NCBI RefSeq assembly: GCF_030055425.1
Contig: NZ_JASFYE010000006.1
Location: 45,560 to 109,559 of the forward strand
Direction: 5' to 3'
Origin: Methanothermobacter sp.
Lineage (GTDB): Archaea; Methanobacteriota; Methanobacteria; Methanobacteriales; Methanothermobacteraceae
DNA: 64,000 nt
The position numbers were made by a program, and so were the translations under genes. The notes below the pieces were generated by a model, which had not been told where the DNA came from, did no database searches, and saw only the letters and a list, made by a program, of their open reading frames with translations. Numbering within the stretch: the stretch's first letter is position 1; each line of letters begins with the position of its first letter. This document shows, one piece after another, positions 51,740-60,656 of the stretch.

Positions 51740-53065
51740 ATGTCAAAAGCCAAGGTCATGGTGGTTGAGGATGAGAGCATAGTTGCCATTGATATAAGCC
51801 AGCGCCTTGAATCCCTGGGTTACCAGGTTACAGCCACAGTTTCCACCGGTGAAAAGGCCGTTGAAATGGCTGAAAAAACAAGGCCAGACATCATACTGAT
51901 GGATATTGTCCTCAAGGGGGACATGGATGGTATAGAGGCTGCTGAGGAGATAACCAGAAGGATGAAGGTTCCAATAATCTATATAACCGCCTATTCAGAC
52001 GAAGAAACCCTCAAAAGGGCCAAGATAACAGGGCCCTTTGGATACATAATAAAGCCCTTTGAGGACCGGGAACTCCACAGCGTCATAGAGGTCGCCCTCC
52101 ACAAACACCAGCTTGAGAGGCGGCTTGCAGAGAACGATGAACTCTTCAGGGCCATACTCTCATCAATAAGGGATATACTGTTCACTGCCGACAGTGATGA
52201 AAGGTTAACCATGATATCACCCGGACCGCTTGCAGAATACGGCCTTGATGCAGATGAAGTTCAGGGTAAAAAGGTCAGCGAGGTTTTCGGTGACAGGATT
52301 CACAGCGAAATGATTGAAAGGGCACTCAATGGGGAAACAGTTAGCTATGAGTGGGTCTGGGAGCCCATGGATAACTCTCATTTTGAAACAACCCTATCCC
52401 CCCTCCGTGACTTTGAGGGCAATATAAAGGGGGTTGTGGGTGTCCACAGGGATGTCACCGAAAAGGAACTTGCAAGAAGGGCGCTTGAAAGGGAGACTGC
52501 CATAAACAAAAGCCTTGCAGAGATATCAAAGAAACTCCTATCACCAATGTCACTCGAGGAGATATCTGCGAGCATAATTGAAAGGGCTAAAAAACTGACA
52601 GGCAGCAGATACTGCATGGCTGGCTTCTTTGAATCAGATGGTAGCCTGAGGAATTACTTCCCATCAGAGGAGGTGGGGGAGGAGTGTCATGTGGACGCTG
52701 AATCCACTGAAATGGGTGGTCTCTGGAATCTTGTGCTCAGGAAAAGGGAACCGGTTCTTGTAAATGACCCCCCCTCACACCCTGAATCCACTGGGGTTCC
52801 TGAGGGCCACATTGAAATAAGGAACTTTCTGGCATGCCCCGCGCTGCTCAATGATGAGCTTGTGGGAATACTGGCAGTTTCAGGAAAGGATGGGGACTAC
52901 GATGAAAGGGATCTTGAGGTAATGGAGCGCCTTGCAGATATATATGCAATCGCGATTCACAGAAAAATTGAAGAGGACCGTGTCAGGGCCAGTGAGGAGA
53001 GGAACAGGGCCCTTGTACAGAAATTCCTCAAGATAGTTACCGAGGTCCTTGAGGAGATAAAATAA
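51740..53065 (+). CDS. Response regulator with PAS and GAF sensor domains
   Basis: 441 residues. An N-terminal receiver domain has the phosphoacceptor Asp in DIILMDIVLKGD (about residue 54) and the KPF motif. A PAS domain follows (about 130-250, LFRAILSSIRDILFTADSDE to GVHRDVTEKELA) and then a GAF domain (about 265-410). No histidine kinase or DNA-binding output is attached, so it may signal by protein contact. GGTGG stands nine bases upstream. No partner kinase is nearby. Confidence 0.92.
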   Translation: MSKAKVMVVEDESIVAIDISQRLESLGYQVTATVSTGEKAVEMAEKTRPDIILMDIVLKGDMDGIEAAEEITRRMKVPIIYITAYSDEETLKRAKITGPFGYIIKPFEDRELHSVIEVALHKHQLERRLAENDELFRAILSSIRDILFTADSDERLTMISPGPLAEYGLDADEVQGKKVSEVFGDRIHSEMIERALNGETVSYEWVWEPMDNSHFETTLSPLRDFEGNIKGVVGVHRDVTEKELARRALERETAINKSLAEISKKLLSPMSLEEISASIIERAKKLTGSRYCMAGFFESDGSLRNYFPSEEVGEECHVDAESTEMGGLWNLVLRKREPVLVNDPPSHPESTGVPEGHIEIRNFLACPALLNDELVGILAVSGKDGDYDERDLEVMERLADIYAIAIHRKIEEDRVRASEERNRALVQKFLKIVTEVLEEIK

Positions 53066-53094
53066 ATCCTTATTCTGTTTGGAGGTAACAGTAC

Positions 53095-55491
53095 TTGGAA
53101 ATCCCGGAACTCCTTGCACCCGCAGGTTCACCTGATTCCTTCAGGGTCGCCATCAATGCAGGGGCCGATGCAGTTTACCTCTCAGGTAAGGACTTCGGTG
53201 CACGGCACTATGCAGAGAACTTCAGCCTGCAGGAGATTCATGAGGCGGTGGAATACGCCCATCTACATGATAGAAATGTGTATGTAACTGTAAATACCCT
53301 CCTAAGGGACTCTGAACTTTCAGATGTTGCTGAATACCTCCAGGAGCTCTCCAGTGCAGGTGCAGACGCTGTGATCATACAGGACCCCGCACTCCTGGTT
53401 CTGAGGGATGAGTTATCCATTGACCTCCCATTCCATGCCTCAACCCAGATGACCATACACAACAGGGCGGGGATAAGATGGGCAGAGCAGATGGGCCTTG
53501 AGAGGGTTATACTTGCAAGGGAGCTCTCCATTGATGAAGTCAGTGCCCTTGCGGCTGAATCAGACGTGGAGCTTGAGGTTTTCATACATGGAGCCCTGTG
53601 CTACAGTTACTCTGGCCAGTGCCTTCTATCCTCATTTATAGGTGGTAGAAGCGGCAACAGGGGCCGGTGCGCCCAGCCATGCAGGAAGAGGTATGAACTC
53701 ATCCAGTTAAAACCCTCAGAGAGGAGGGTGCCACTGAGGGAGGAGTACCTCCTATCCACAAGGGACATCTCAGCCTACATGCACCTTCAGGAACTGGTTG
53801 AAGCCGGAGTCCAATCCCTGAAGATAGAGGGGCGGATGAGGTCCCCTGAATACGTTGCCACCACAGTGAGCGTCTACAGAAGAGCCCTTGATGAGATAAA
53901 GAGTGGTGGGTGGAAGCCGTCAGAGAAGGAGTTTGATAAACTCAGGCTTACCTTCAACAGGACACTCACAGGAGGTCACCTCTTCAGGGAGGACTTCATG
54001 GGACGGGAATACCCTGGTGACAGGGGCCTCCCGGTGGGCCATGTTGAAAGGTACGAAGGTGGCAGGGCCCATATAAGGATAACCTCCCGTATAAAGCCAG
54101 AAGCCGGTGATGGCCTCTTTTTCCAGGGTACAGGTAAAGGAATGTATGTCCATGACCATAGATACGATGGCGGATTACTCTCCGTTCCTTCAGGACCTGT
54201 AAAAGAGGGTGCACTGGTTTACCTTACAGGGAGGAAGAGCCTCCAGAAATTCACTGAAAAACTCAGAAGATCATCTCCAGGAAAGTGCTGGGATATTGAA
54301 CTGAAATTCACTGCAGATAAAGATGGTATGGTGGATCTAACCGCAGAATGGATGATGAATGGGTTGCGGCTAAGGGAATCAGTTGAAACACAGTTTGAGA
54401 GGGCCCTCAAAAGACCCCTCAATGAGGATACAATAAAGAATCACCTGCTGAGGGTCGGAGATAAACCCTTCAGACTTACCTTAACTGAATTCAGATACCC
54501 TGGGGGACTATTCTACCCCCTAAGTCGCCTCAACGCCCTCAGAAGGGAACTTCTGATGAGGGTCGAAAGAAGGATACTCAGAGAGAGAAGACCCCACTAT
54601 CACCATCCCAAACCTGCATCTCATCACCCTGACAGGAGACTTCCAGAGGCCCCCTGTATATCAGTCTATGTTGAGGACCTCAAGGCAATGAAATCCGCCC
54701 TCAGGGCCGGTGCAGGTAGGGTTTACCTGGAACCCCAGGTTCATGGTGACTTCAGGATCTGTGATGATGATGACATCATCAGTGTTCTGGAGAGGGCCTC
54801 CGAGGTTTCATCCAGATACGGTGCTGAGGCTGTATGGAAGTGGCCTGACATAACCCATGACTGGCTCTTTGAAAGGCTCCTTGAAATTGAAGGGGACCTC
54901 TCCATGGACCTCATGGTGGGTGGTTACGGTATCCCTGACCTGATAAACTGTGATGTGAAGGTGTATGGATCACCCGCCCTCAACATTTTCAACAGCCGAT
55001 CAGCGGCCCTCCTATCAGGCAAGTTCCACCTCCTGACCCTCTCACCTGAACTATCATGGAATGATCTCCAGAGGATTCAGGTCCCCGCTGAAATCATCGT
55101 GCATGGGAACCTTACCGCAATGGTGACCCGGGACAACCTCTGGAAACTTGCACCCCCTGACTTTGATACATCCACCGGTTCCAGGTGGGGGATCATGGAC
55201 AGTAGGGGCGCTGTATTTCCCATAAATCAGCTGCTGGGCTGTGAAACGGTAATCATGAATTCAAGGGAGACCTGCCTCATTGACTTTTTACCCTCCCTTC
55301 CTGATGCAGGCTTCAGGAACTTCTCCATCGACTGCCGTATTCAATCCCCAGAGAGGACCAGGTTGCTTGTTGAATCATATGTGAGTGCCCTCGAATCACC
55401 CGAAAGGATACCTGATATCAAGGAGCGCATTGTAATGGAAAGTCCCGCAGGGGTAACGGCATCACACTTCAGGAGGGGTCTTGCGGAATAA
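53095..55491 (+). CDS. U32-family peptidase/collagenase-like protein
   Basis: A 798-residue U32 family protein, TTG start at 53095 with GGAGG. The N-terminal domain LLAPAGSPDSFRVAINAGADAVYL and the signature VFIHGALCYSYSGQCLLSSFIGGRSGNRGRCAQPCR identify the family; bacterial U32 members hydroxylate 23S rRNA or degrade collagen, so the enzymatic role here is unclear. The C-terminal half contains a second, diverged related domain (AMKSALRAGAGRVYLEP). Length is typical of methanogen members. Confidence 0.88.
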   Translation: MEIPELLAPAGSPDSFRVAINAGADAVYLSGKDFGARHYAENFSLQEIHEAVEYAHLHDRNVYVTVNTLLRDSELSDVAEYLQELSSAGADAVIIQDPALLVLRDELSIDLPFHASTQMTIHNRAGIRWAEQMGLERVILARELSIDEVSALAAESDVELEVFIHGALCYSYSGQCLLSSFIGGRSGNRGRCAQPCRKRYELIQLKPSERRVPLREEYLLSTRDISAYMHLQELVEAGVQSLKIEGRMRSPEYVATTVSVYRRALDEIKSGGWKPSEKEFDKLRLTFNRTLTGGHLFREDFMGREYPGDRGLPVGHVERYEGGRAHIRITSRIKPEAGDGLFFQGTGKGMYVHDHRYDGGLLSVPSGPVKEGALVYLTGRKSLQKFTEKLRRSSPGKCWDIELKFTADKDGMVDLTAEWMMNGLRLRESVETQFERALKRPLNEDTIKNHLLRVGDKPFRLTLTEFRYPGGLFYPLSRLNALRRELLMRVERRILRERRPHYHHPKPASHHPDRRLPEAPCISVYVEDLKAMKSALRAGAGRVYLEPQVHGDFRICDDDDIISVLERASEVSSRYGAEAVWKWPDITHDWLFERLLEIEGDLSMDLMVGGYGIPDLINCDVKVYGSPALNIFNSRSAALLSGKFHLLTLSPELSWNDLQRIQVPAEIIVHGNLTAMVTRDNLWKLAPPDFDTSTGSRWGIMDSRGAVFPINQLLGCETVIMNSRETCLIDFLPSLPDAGFRNFSIDCRIQSPERTRLLVESYVSALESPERIPDIKERIVMESPAGVTASHFRRGLAE

Positions 55492-55577
55492 TGGGTCCTT
55501 ACAGATGCCCACCTGGAATACTTTCCATGTGCACTCTGAATTCATATATATTCCAGTAACTCCACATAGTGGGCATG

Positions 55578-57503
55578 ATGAAGTCCATCAATTCTGTCGG
55601 GGAAGCCCTCACAGATGTCAGCGGGATAGGGGAAAGGCTGGCGCAGAAGATAATAGACGAACTTGGGGGAGAAAAAGAGCTTTTAAAGGCGGTTGAAAAC
55701 CTTGAAATTGATAGAATCGCATCAATTGAAGGTATAAGTCAGCGAAAGGCAATTGAAATAACCAGTAAGCTTCTGGGAAACCCTGTTCCCTCATTTCTGA
55801 AAACTGAAAGGGCATTTCAGATTTACCAGGAAATAGTTGAGACCATCAGTTTATATGCCCATACTGACTATGCCCGCAACAGACTAATGCTCCTCCACCC
55901 CTCAACGGATACTGATGCCATGAGGAGCCATATTGAAATGGTCATGGAATCAAAGAAAATGGTCTCTGAACTCCCTGTTGAAGATTTAAGGTATCTCCTG
56001 AAAAAAATTAAAAGGCCTGAAAACCCCCAGCCTCCATTCGATCCATCCAGGGCCATACTGGTGGAGACAAGAGAGGATTATGATCACATGATAGACATGG
56101 GCCTCAACCGTTACCATCCGGTGATAATGAACCCTGAGCAGGGCGAACTCGATGAATACGAACTGATAATCTATGTCTACTCCGAGGGAATTATTGACCT
56201 GGAGGACACATTCAACACGGTAATGGTCACAGCAGATTCAGAAAAACATGAGATTGTACCGGAGGATGTCCTCGGATATTTCAGGGCGAACATTGACCTC
56301 CTGCGTGGCGCCCTTAAAATCAAACGAATTCTGGGTATGAAAACCTGTCTTGATGAGGTCCTTGCAATAATGGATGAGCTGGGTAGCCTTGAAGAGGGAG
56401 AAGTTGACATTGATGAGGCCGTGAACTCTGTGAAGGCATGGGCTGATTCAGAATTAAGGAACCTCATAAAGGACATCGACCTTAAAGGCGAGGAGGTCCT
56501 GACCCTCCTCAATCAGGGTATGACCGGTAAACTGGAGAGGATATTCGATGATGTCCTCAAAAAGGCCTGTGAGATGATAAAGAGAAAGACAGGTGTTGAG
56601 TTCGATCCATTCATAAAATCGTATCCCCTCAAGATCGATCATGGGGAACTTGAAAGGGTTAAACGTCTTGAATCAGCATCAAGAAATATAAGGAGGTTTG
56701 AAAGGAGGGTGGATGCGGCATCGAGGCTCAGTGAACTCAGAGAGGCTGTTGAAAATGAAATAAGGGATCTGATGGAATTTGACTACCGCTTCGCCCTTGG
56801 CCTCTTCGCACATGATTACGGGCTCGTTGAACCGGAATTCGGTGATGAGATAATCCTCAGGGGGGCACTGCACCTCAACCTTGTTGGATCAGAAGAACCA
56901 CAGCAAATTGACTACAAACTGGGTAACCCTGATAATGTTGTGCTCCTCACCGGTGCCAACAGTGGGGGAAAAACAACGCTTCTTGAGACACTTGCCCAGG
57001 TGACCATGATGGCCCAGATGGGGCTTCCAGTATGTGCGCTTGAGGCCATGGTAAGACCCGTTGAGGAGATTCACTTCATCTCAAAGAAAAGGTCCCTGGA
57101 TGCAGGTGCCTTTGAGTCATTCATAAGGACCTTCACCCCCGTGACAATGAGTGGAAGCTCAAAGCTCATACTTCTCGATGAACTTGAGGCAATAACCGAA
57201 CTTGATGCCGCAGTGAAGATCATAGCAACCTTCATAGAGTTCATAATGGAATCTGAATCCATTGCAGTCATTGTGACCCACATGGCCCGTGAAATACTCA
57301 AGTACGTTGATGTGCGGGTTGATGGTATCGAGGCAAGGGGGCTTGATGAGAACTATAATCTCATTGTGGATAGAACACCCCGGATAAACTATCTTGCAAG
57401 GAGCACCCCTGAACTGATCATAAGGATGATATATGAGAAATCATGTGACAATGAGAGGATTGTTTATCGCAGGATACTTGAAAAGTTTCAGAAAAACGGA
57501 TAA
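55578..57503 (+). CDS. MutS-related ATPase with N-terminal helix-hairpin-helix domain
   Basis: About 642 residues from ATG 55578 (55575 and GTG 55569 are alternatives). The first ~65 residues have two helix-hairpin-helix units (DVSGIGERLAQKI, SIEGISQRKAIEI). The middle is helical and clamp-like; the C-terminal ATPase has Walker A TGANSGGKTTLLE, Walker B ILLDELEAI and the His-switch VTHMAREIL. It resembles MutS2/archaeal MutS-like proteins but lacks the Smr nuclease domain of MutS2. Binding branched DNA or stalled ribosomes is possible. Convergent with no gene; the GalT-like gene follows 25 bases later. Confidence 0.85.
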   Translation: MKSINSVGEALTDVSGIGERLAQKIIDELGGEKELLKAVENLEIDRIASIEGISQRKAIEITSKLLGNPVPSFLKTERAFQIYQEIVETISLYAHTDYARNRLMLLHPSTDTDAMRSHIEMVMESKKMVSELPVEDLRYLLKKIKRPENPQPPFDPSRAILVETREDYDHMIDMGLNRYHPVIMNPEQGELDEYELIIYVYSEGIIDLEDTFNTVMVTADSEKHEIVPEDVLGYFRANIDLLRGALKIKRILGMKTCLDEVLAIMDELGSLEEGEVDIDEAVNSVKAWADSELRNLIKDIDLKGEEVLTLLNQGMTGKLERIFDDVLKKACEMIKRKTGVEFDPFIKSYPLKIDHGELERVKRLESASRNIRRFERRVDAASRLSELREAVENEIRDLMEFDYRFALGLFAHDYGLVEPEFGDEIILRGALHLNLVGSEEPQQIDYKLGNPDNVVLLTGANSGGKTTLLETLAQVTMMAQMGLPVCALEAMVRPVEEIHFISKKRSLDAGAFESFIRTFTPVTMSGSSKLILLDELEAITELDAAVKIIATFIEFIMESESIAVIVTHMAREILKYVDVRVDGIEARGLDENYNLIVDRTPRINYLARSTPELIIRMIYEKSCDNERIVYRRILEKFQKNG

Positions 57504-57528
57504 ATCTGGAATAATTATATCATTTACC

Positions 57529-58596
57529 ATGATAACCCATCTCAAGGACCATCTCCTGGATCTTAAAAGAGAGCAGAAGGACATCTATGAGATATTCAAC
57601 CGCATATACGATGTTGAATGTGGTGAAGGACACCTTAAGGTGAGTGAAAGCCTCAAAGAGAGGTTTGGGACAAAATTTATTGAATCCGCTGAAAATCAAA
57701 GGATAACAAGCACATACAACCGCTGGACTGGTGAAGGATCACTTTTTAATTCCATGCGCCTTAAAAAGCCAGCTATGGACACCGAACCCGCCAGAAAGGT
57801 TCTTGATGAACTTATCAATGATAAAAAAGGGTGTGACTTCTGCAAACCAGAACTGTACACACCTGAAGATGATTTCGGACGTGTCGTGGGAAGGCACTCC
57901 ATTACAGCATCAAACATAGCCAAGTATGATGCATGGAGCGGCCTTCTGATATTCAGAAAACATGACCCCCTTGACTTCACCCTGGAGGAATTTTCAGATT
58001 ACCTAATAACCGCCTCAGAATGGTTTAAAATGGCGGAGAAATCCTCAGGATTTCATTTTCCATTCATGGTATGGAACTGCCTCCCAAGGGCAGGGGCATC
58101 ACAGATCCACGGCCACATGCAGCTTCTCTTGGGCAGGAGCCCCTATGCAAGGATTGCATTCCTTGATGATGTCTCCAGGAGATACAGGGAACGTTATGGT
58201 TCATCATACCATGATGATGTCTTCTCAGTCCACCATGCCCTTGGACTTGGTGTTGAAGCGGGAGACGCGTGTGTATATGCAAGTATAACCCCACTGAAGG
58301 AAAAGGAGATCATAATAACATTTAAGACAGATGCCTCCAGGGATTCTGATCTCCAGAACCACCTCTTCAAGATATTAAGGTGCCTGATAGATGAATGTGG
58401 TGTCTACAGCTTCAACCTGTCGATGCACCCATTTACTGAAGAAATGGAGATCCCGGGCATCATAAGAATCGTGGACCGCGGAAACATTGCATCAGCATCA
58501 TCTGATATGGGCGGTATGGAACTCTTTGGAAGTTCAGTCATCGGAAGCGACCCCTACATCATATTCAGCGGAATTAAAGGTGCCCTTGATGCCTGA
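57529..58596 (+). CDS. Galactose-1-phosphate uridylyltransferase-like nucleotidyltransferase
   Basis: 355 residues from ATG 57529; the longer open frame upstream overlaps the MutS-like gene. The HIT-type active site is ASQIHGHMQLLLG (H-G-H rather than the GalT H-P-H), with CDFC and HSITASNIAKYDAWSGLLIF typical of GalT relatives and archaeal nucleotidyl transferases. It overlaps the trehalose-phosphatase start by 8 bases and heads the five-gene trehalose-type cluster. A role in making or recycling NDP-glucose is inferred from that context. Confidence 0.85.
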   Translation: MITHLKDHLLDLKREQKDIYEIFNRIYDVECGEGHLKVSESLKERFGTKFIESAENQRITSTYNRWTGEGSLFNSMRLKKPAMDTEPARKVLDELINDKKGCDFCKPELYTPEDDFGRVVGRHSITASNIAKYDAWSGLLIFRKHDPLDFTLEEFSDYLITASEWFKMAEKSSGFHFPFMVWNCLPRAGASQIHGHMQLLLGRSPYARIAFLDDVSRRYRERYGSSYHDDVFSVHHALGLGVEAGDACVYASITPLKEKEIIITFKTDASRDSDLQNHLFKILRCLIDECGVYSFNLSMHPFTEEMEIPGIIRIVDRGNIASASSDMGGMELFGSSVIGSDPYIIFSGIKGALDA

Positions 58597-59383
58597 GTAT
58601 TTATTTGATTTTCTTCATGAACTTGAATACCTGAAGAATCCCAGCAGGACAGCTATAATCACTGATATCGACGGTACAATAAGTGAAATAGCACCAACAC
58701 CCTCTGAAGCCCGCGTAGATGAAGAGATGAGGGAGGTTCTCAGGAGAATCTCAGAACGCTACAGTGTACTTGCCTTTATAAGTGGAAGGCCTGTGCATGA
58801 GGCGGTCAGGATGGTGGGGGTCCAGGATGCAATATATGTTGGAAACCATGGCCTTGAGTACATTATAAATGGGAGGTATAAACGCTTCAGAGAGGTTGAG
58901 GAGTACATTCCCATCATCAGAAAATGTGCCCTTGAACTCAAGGAGAAATCCCCCGATGAGAATATCATGTTTGAGGATAAGGGTATCTGTTATTCCATAC
59001 ATTACAGGCAGTGCACTGACCCTGAACTGACAGAGAAAAGGATAATGGATATCCTCAGGGAGATGCCTGAATCCAGAGGAATACGTGTGGATCACGGGAG
59101 AATGCTTGTTGAGCTCAAACCCCCGGTGGAGTACAATAAGGGCCTCGTAGTCCGGAAAATCATAGAGGAATCAGACGTATCATCTGCAGTGTACCTTGGA
59201 GATGACGTCACCGATGCCGATGCCTTCAGGGAACTCAGAAAACTAGAATCTGAAATAGGACTCAAAGCTGCATCAGTGATTGTGATCTCAAAGGAGATAC
59301 CCTATGAAATAAAGGATTCAGCCTCCTTTTATGTGTCAGGGGTCCCTGAGGTCCTCAGATTTCTTAAGTGGCTCTTAAAATAG
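58589..59383 (+). CDS. otsB: Trehalose-6-phosphate phosphatase (OtsB-like)
   Basis: 264 residues from ATG 58589. The HAD nucleophile is IITDIDGTISEIAPTPSEARV (DxDxT) near residue 24, motif II is FISGRP, and the Mg-binding motif IV is VYLGDDVTDADAF. The cap fits OtsB, which dephosphorylates trehalose 6-phosphate, or the related sugar phosphatases. An upstream open frame belongs to the overlapping GalT-like gene. A GT20 synthase lies three genes later, supporting trehalose or a close analogue. Confidence 0.9.
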   Translation: MPEYLFDFLHELEYLKNPSRTAIITDIDGTISEIAPTPSEARVDEEMREVLRRISERYSVLAFISGRPVHEAVRMVGVQDAIYVGNHGLEYIINGRYKRFREVEEYIPIIRKCALELKEKSPDENIMFEDKGICYSIHYRQCTDPELTEKRIMDILREMPESRGIRVDHGRMLVELKPPVEYNKGLVVRKIIEESDVSSAVYLGDDVTDADAFRELRKLESEIGLKAASVIVISKEIPYEIKDSASFYVSGVPEVLRFLKWLLK

Positions 59384-59440
59384 GTTTATTTCTCCATACC
59401 CCCTCTCAAGTTAATCTTAAAGTAAGTTTATTTCTTCATA
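59373..59440 (+). repeat. Imperfect tandem duplication after otsB
   Basis: The 26 bases at 59373-59398 (including the otsB stop) recur at 59415-59440 with 23 matches, a 42-base duplication. Both copies contain GTTTATTTCT. They sit between otsB and the next gene and may include a promoter or processing signal. Confidence 0.7.
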
Positions 59441-59496
59441 AGATATTATGTATTGGCTGAAAATACTTATTAGATGAGGACAACATAATATTATCC

Positions 59497-60651
59497 ATGA
59501 CATCTGTGGTTGTCATGGCGGGGGGTAAGGGTACAAGAATAAGACCTCTAACATTTTCAAGACCCAAACCACTTGTACCAGTTGCAAATAGACCCATACT
59601 GGATTATATAATTCAGAGGGTCATTGATTCTGGTTACAGTAAGATTATAATGACGCTGGGGTATCTTGAGGATCAGATAAGTTCATATGTCCCCTCAAGG
59701 TACCCGGAAATTGATTTCAGGTTTTCATCCGAGAAGAAGCCCCTTGGAACCGCGGGGGGTGTTAGGGCAGCGGCCAGTGATATGGATGAGACCTTTATTG
59801 TCCTCAGTGGAGATGTGCTCTTTGACCTTGACCTCCAGCGAATGGTCAGTTTCCACAGAAAGAAGGGTGCACTTGTTACCGTGGCCCTCACACCAGTTGA
59901 TGACCCTTCACATTACGGCATAGCTGTTCTCGATGATGATGGGAGAATAACACGTTTTCATGAGAAACCCCGCCCAGAGGAGGTCTTCAGCAAAATCGCG
60001 AATGCAGGCATATATGTCATGGAACCTGAGATCTTCGATTACATACCTGAAGGGAACTCTGACTTTTCATCTGACATCTTCCCTGTTTTGATAGAGGAGA
60101 ACAGGGGGGTATACGGATTCGTTTTCAGTGGTTACTGGAATGATGCAGGTAAACCAGACACATTCCTTAAGGCCAACCATGATGCCCTCAATGGTCAGAT
60201 AAGCCCTCAACCTGAAGGTGAACTTTTAAATGAGGTTCCAGGTCGATTTGGAGATATATGGGTGGGTCAGGATGTTGTTATAGGCGAGGGAGTTCGTATA
60301 GCTGGACCCGTGGTTATAGGTGATGGTGCAGAGATAGATGAGGGGGTATTCGTGGGCAGGGAAACCGTTATTGGACCCGGAGTTTATGTGGGAAGTGACA
60401 GCTTCGTGAGGGGGTCCGTTATTTTTGATGGCAGCAGAATTGAGGAAGGCTCCCAGCTTGTAAACTGTGTTATTGATGAATTCTGCCATATCAGAGAGAA
60501 CTGCATCATCGAAAGGTGTGCCATGATCGGCCGTGGTGCCCTCCTGGAACCATCAACCATTATCAGGTCCCACTGCAGCGTCAGCAACAACCTCAGGATA
60601 CTCTCAGGTTCCCTGCTTGATTCGGATTATCCCATTGTGGCTGAACAGTGA
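59497..60651 (+). CDS. NDP-sugar pyrophosphorylase with left-handed beta-helix
   Basis: 384 residues. The catalytic loop is VVMAGGKGTRIRPLTFSRPKPLVPVANRPIL at the N-terminus, then LSGDVLFD and the sugar site GIAVLDDDGRI. The last ~140 residues are hexapeptide repeats (left-handed beta-helix: VVIGEGVRIAGPVVIGDGAE). Such enzymes form GDP-mannose, UDP- or ADP-glucose. In this cluster, supply of NDP-glucose to the GT20 synthase is likely. The next gene starts about six bases after its stop. Confidence 0.92.
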   Translation: MTSVVVMAGGKGTRIRPLTFSRPKPLVPVANRPILDYIIQRVIDSGYSKIIMTLGYLEDQISSYVPSRYPEIDFRFSSEKKPLGTAGGVRAAASDMDETFIVLSGDVLFDLDLQRMVSFHRKKGALVTVALTPVDDPSHYGIAVLDDDGRITRFHEKPRPEEVFSKIANAGIYVMEPEIFDYIPEGNSDFSSDIFPVLIEENRGVYGFVFSGYWNDAGKPDTFLKANHDALNGQISPQPEGELLNEVPGRFGDIWVGQDVVIGEGVRIAGPVVIGDGAEIDEGVFVGRETVIGPGVYVGSDSFVRGSVIFDGSRIEEGSQLVNCVIDEFCHIRENCIIERCAMIGRGALLEPSTIIRSHCSVSNNLRILSGSLLDSDYPIVAEQ

Positions 60652-60656
60652 TTCCA

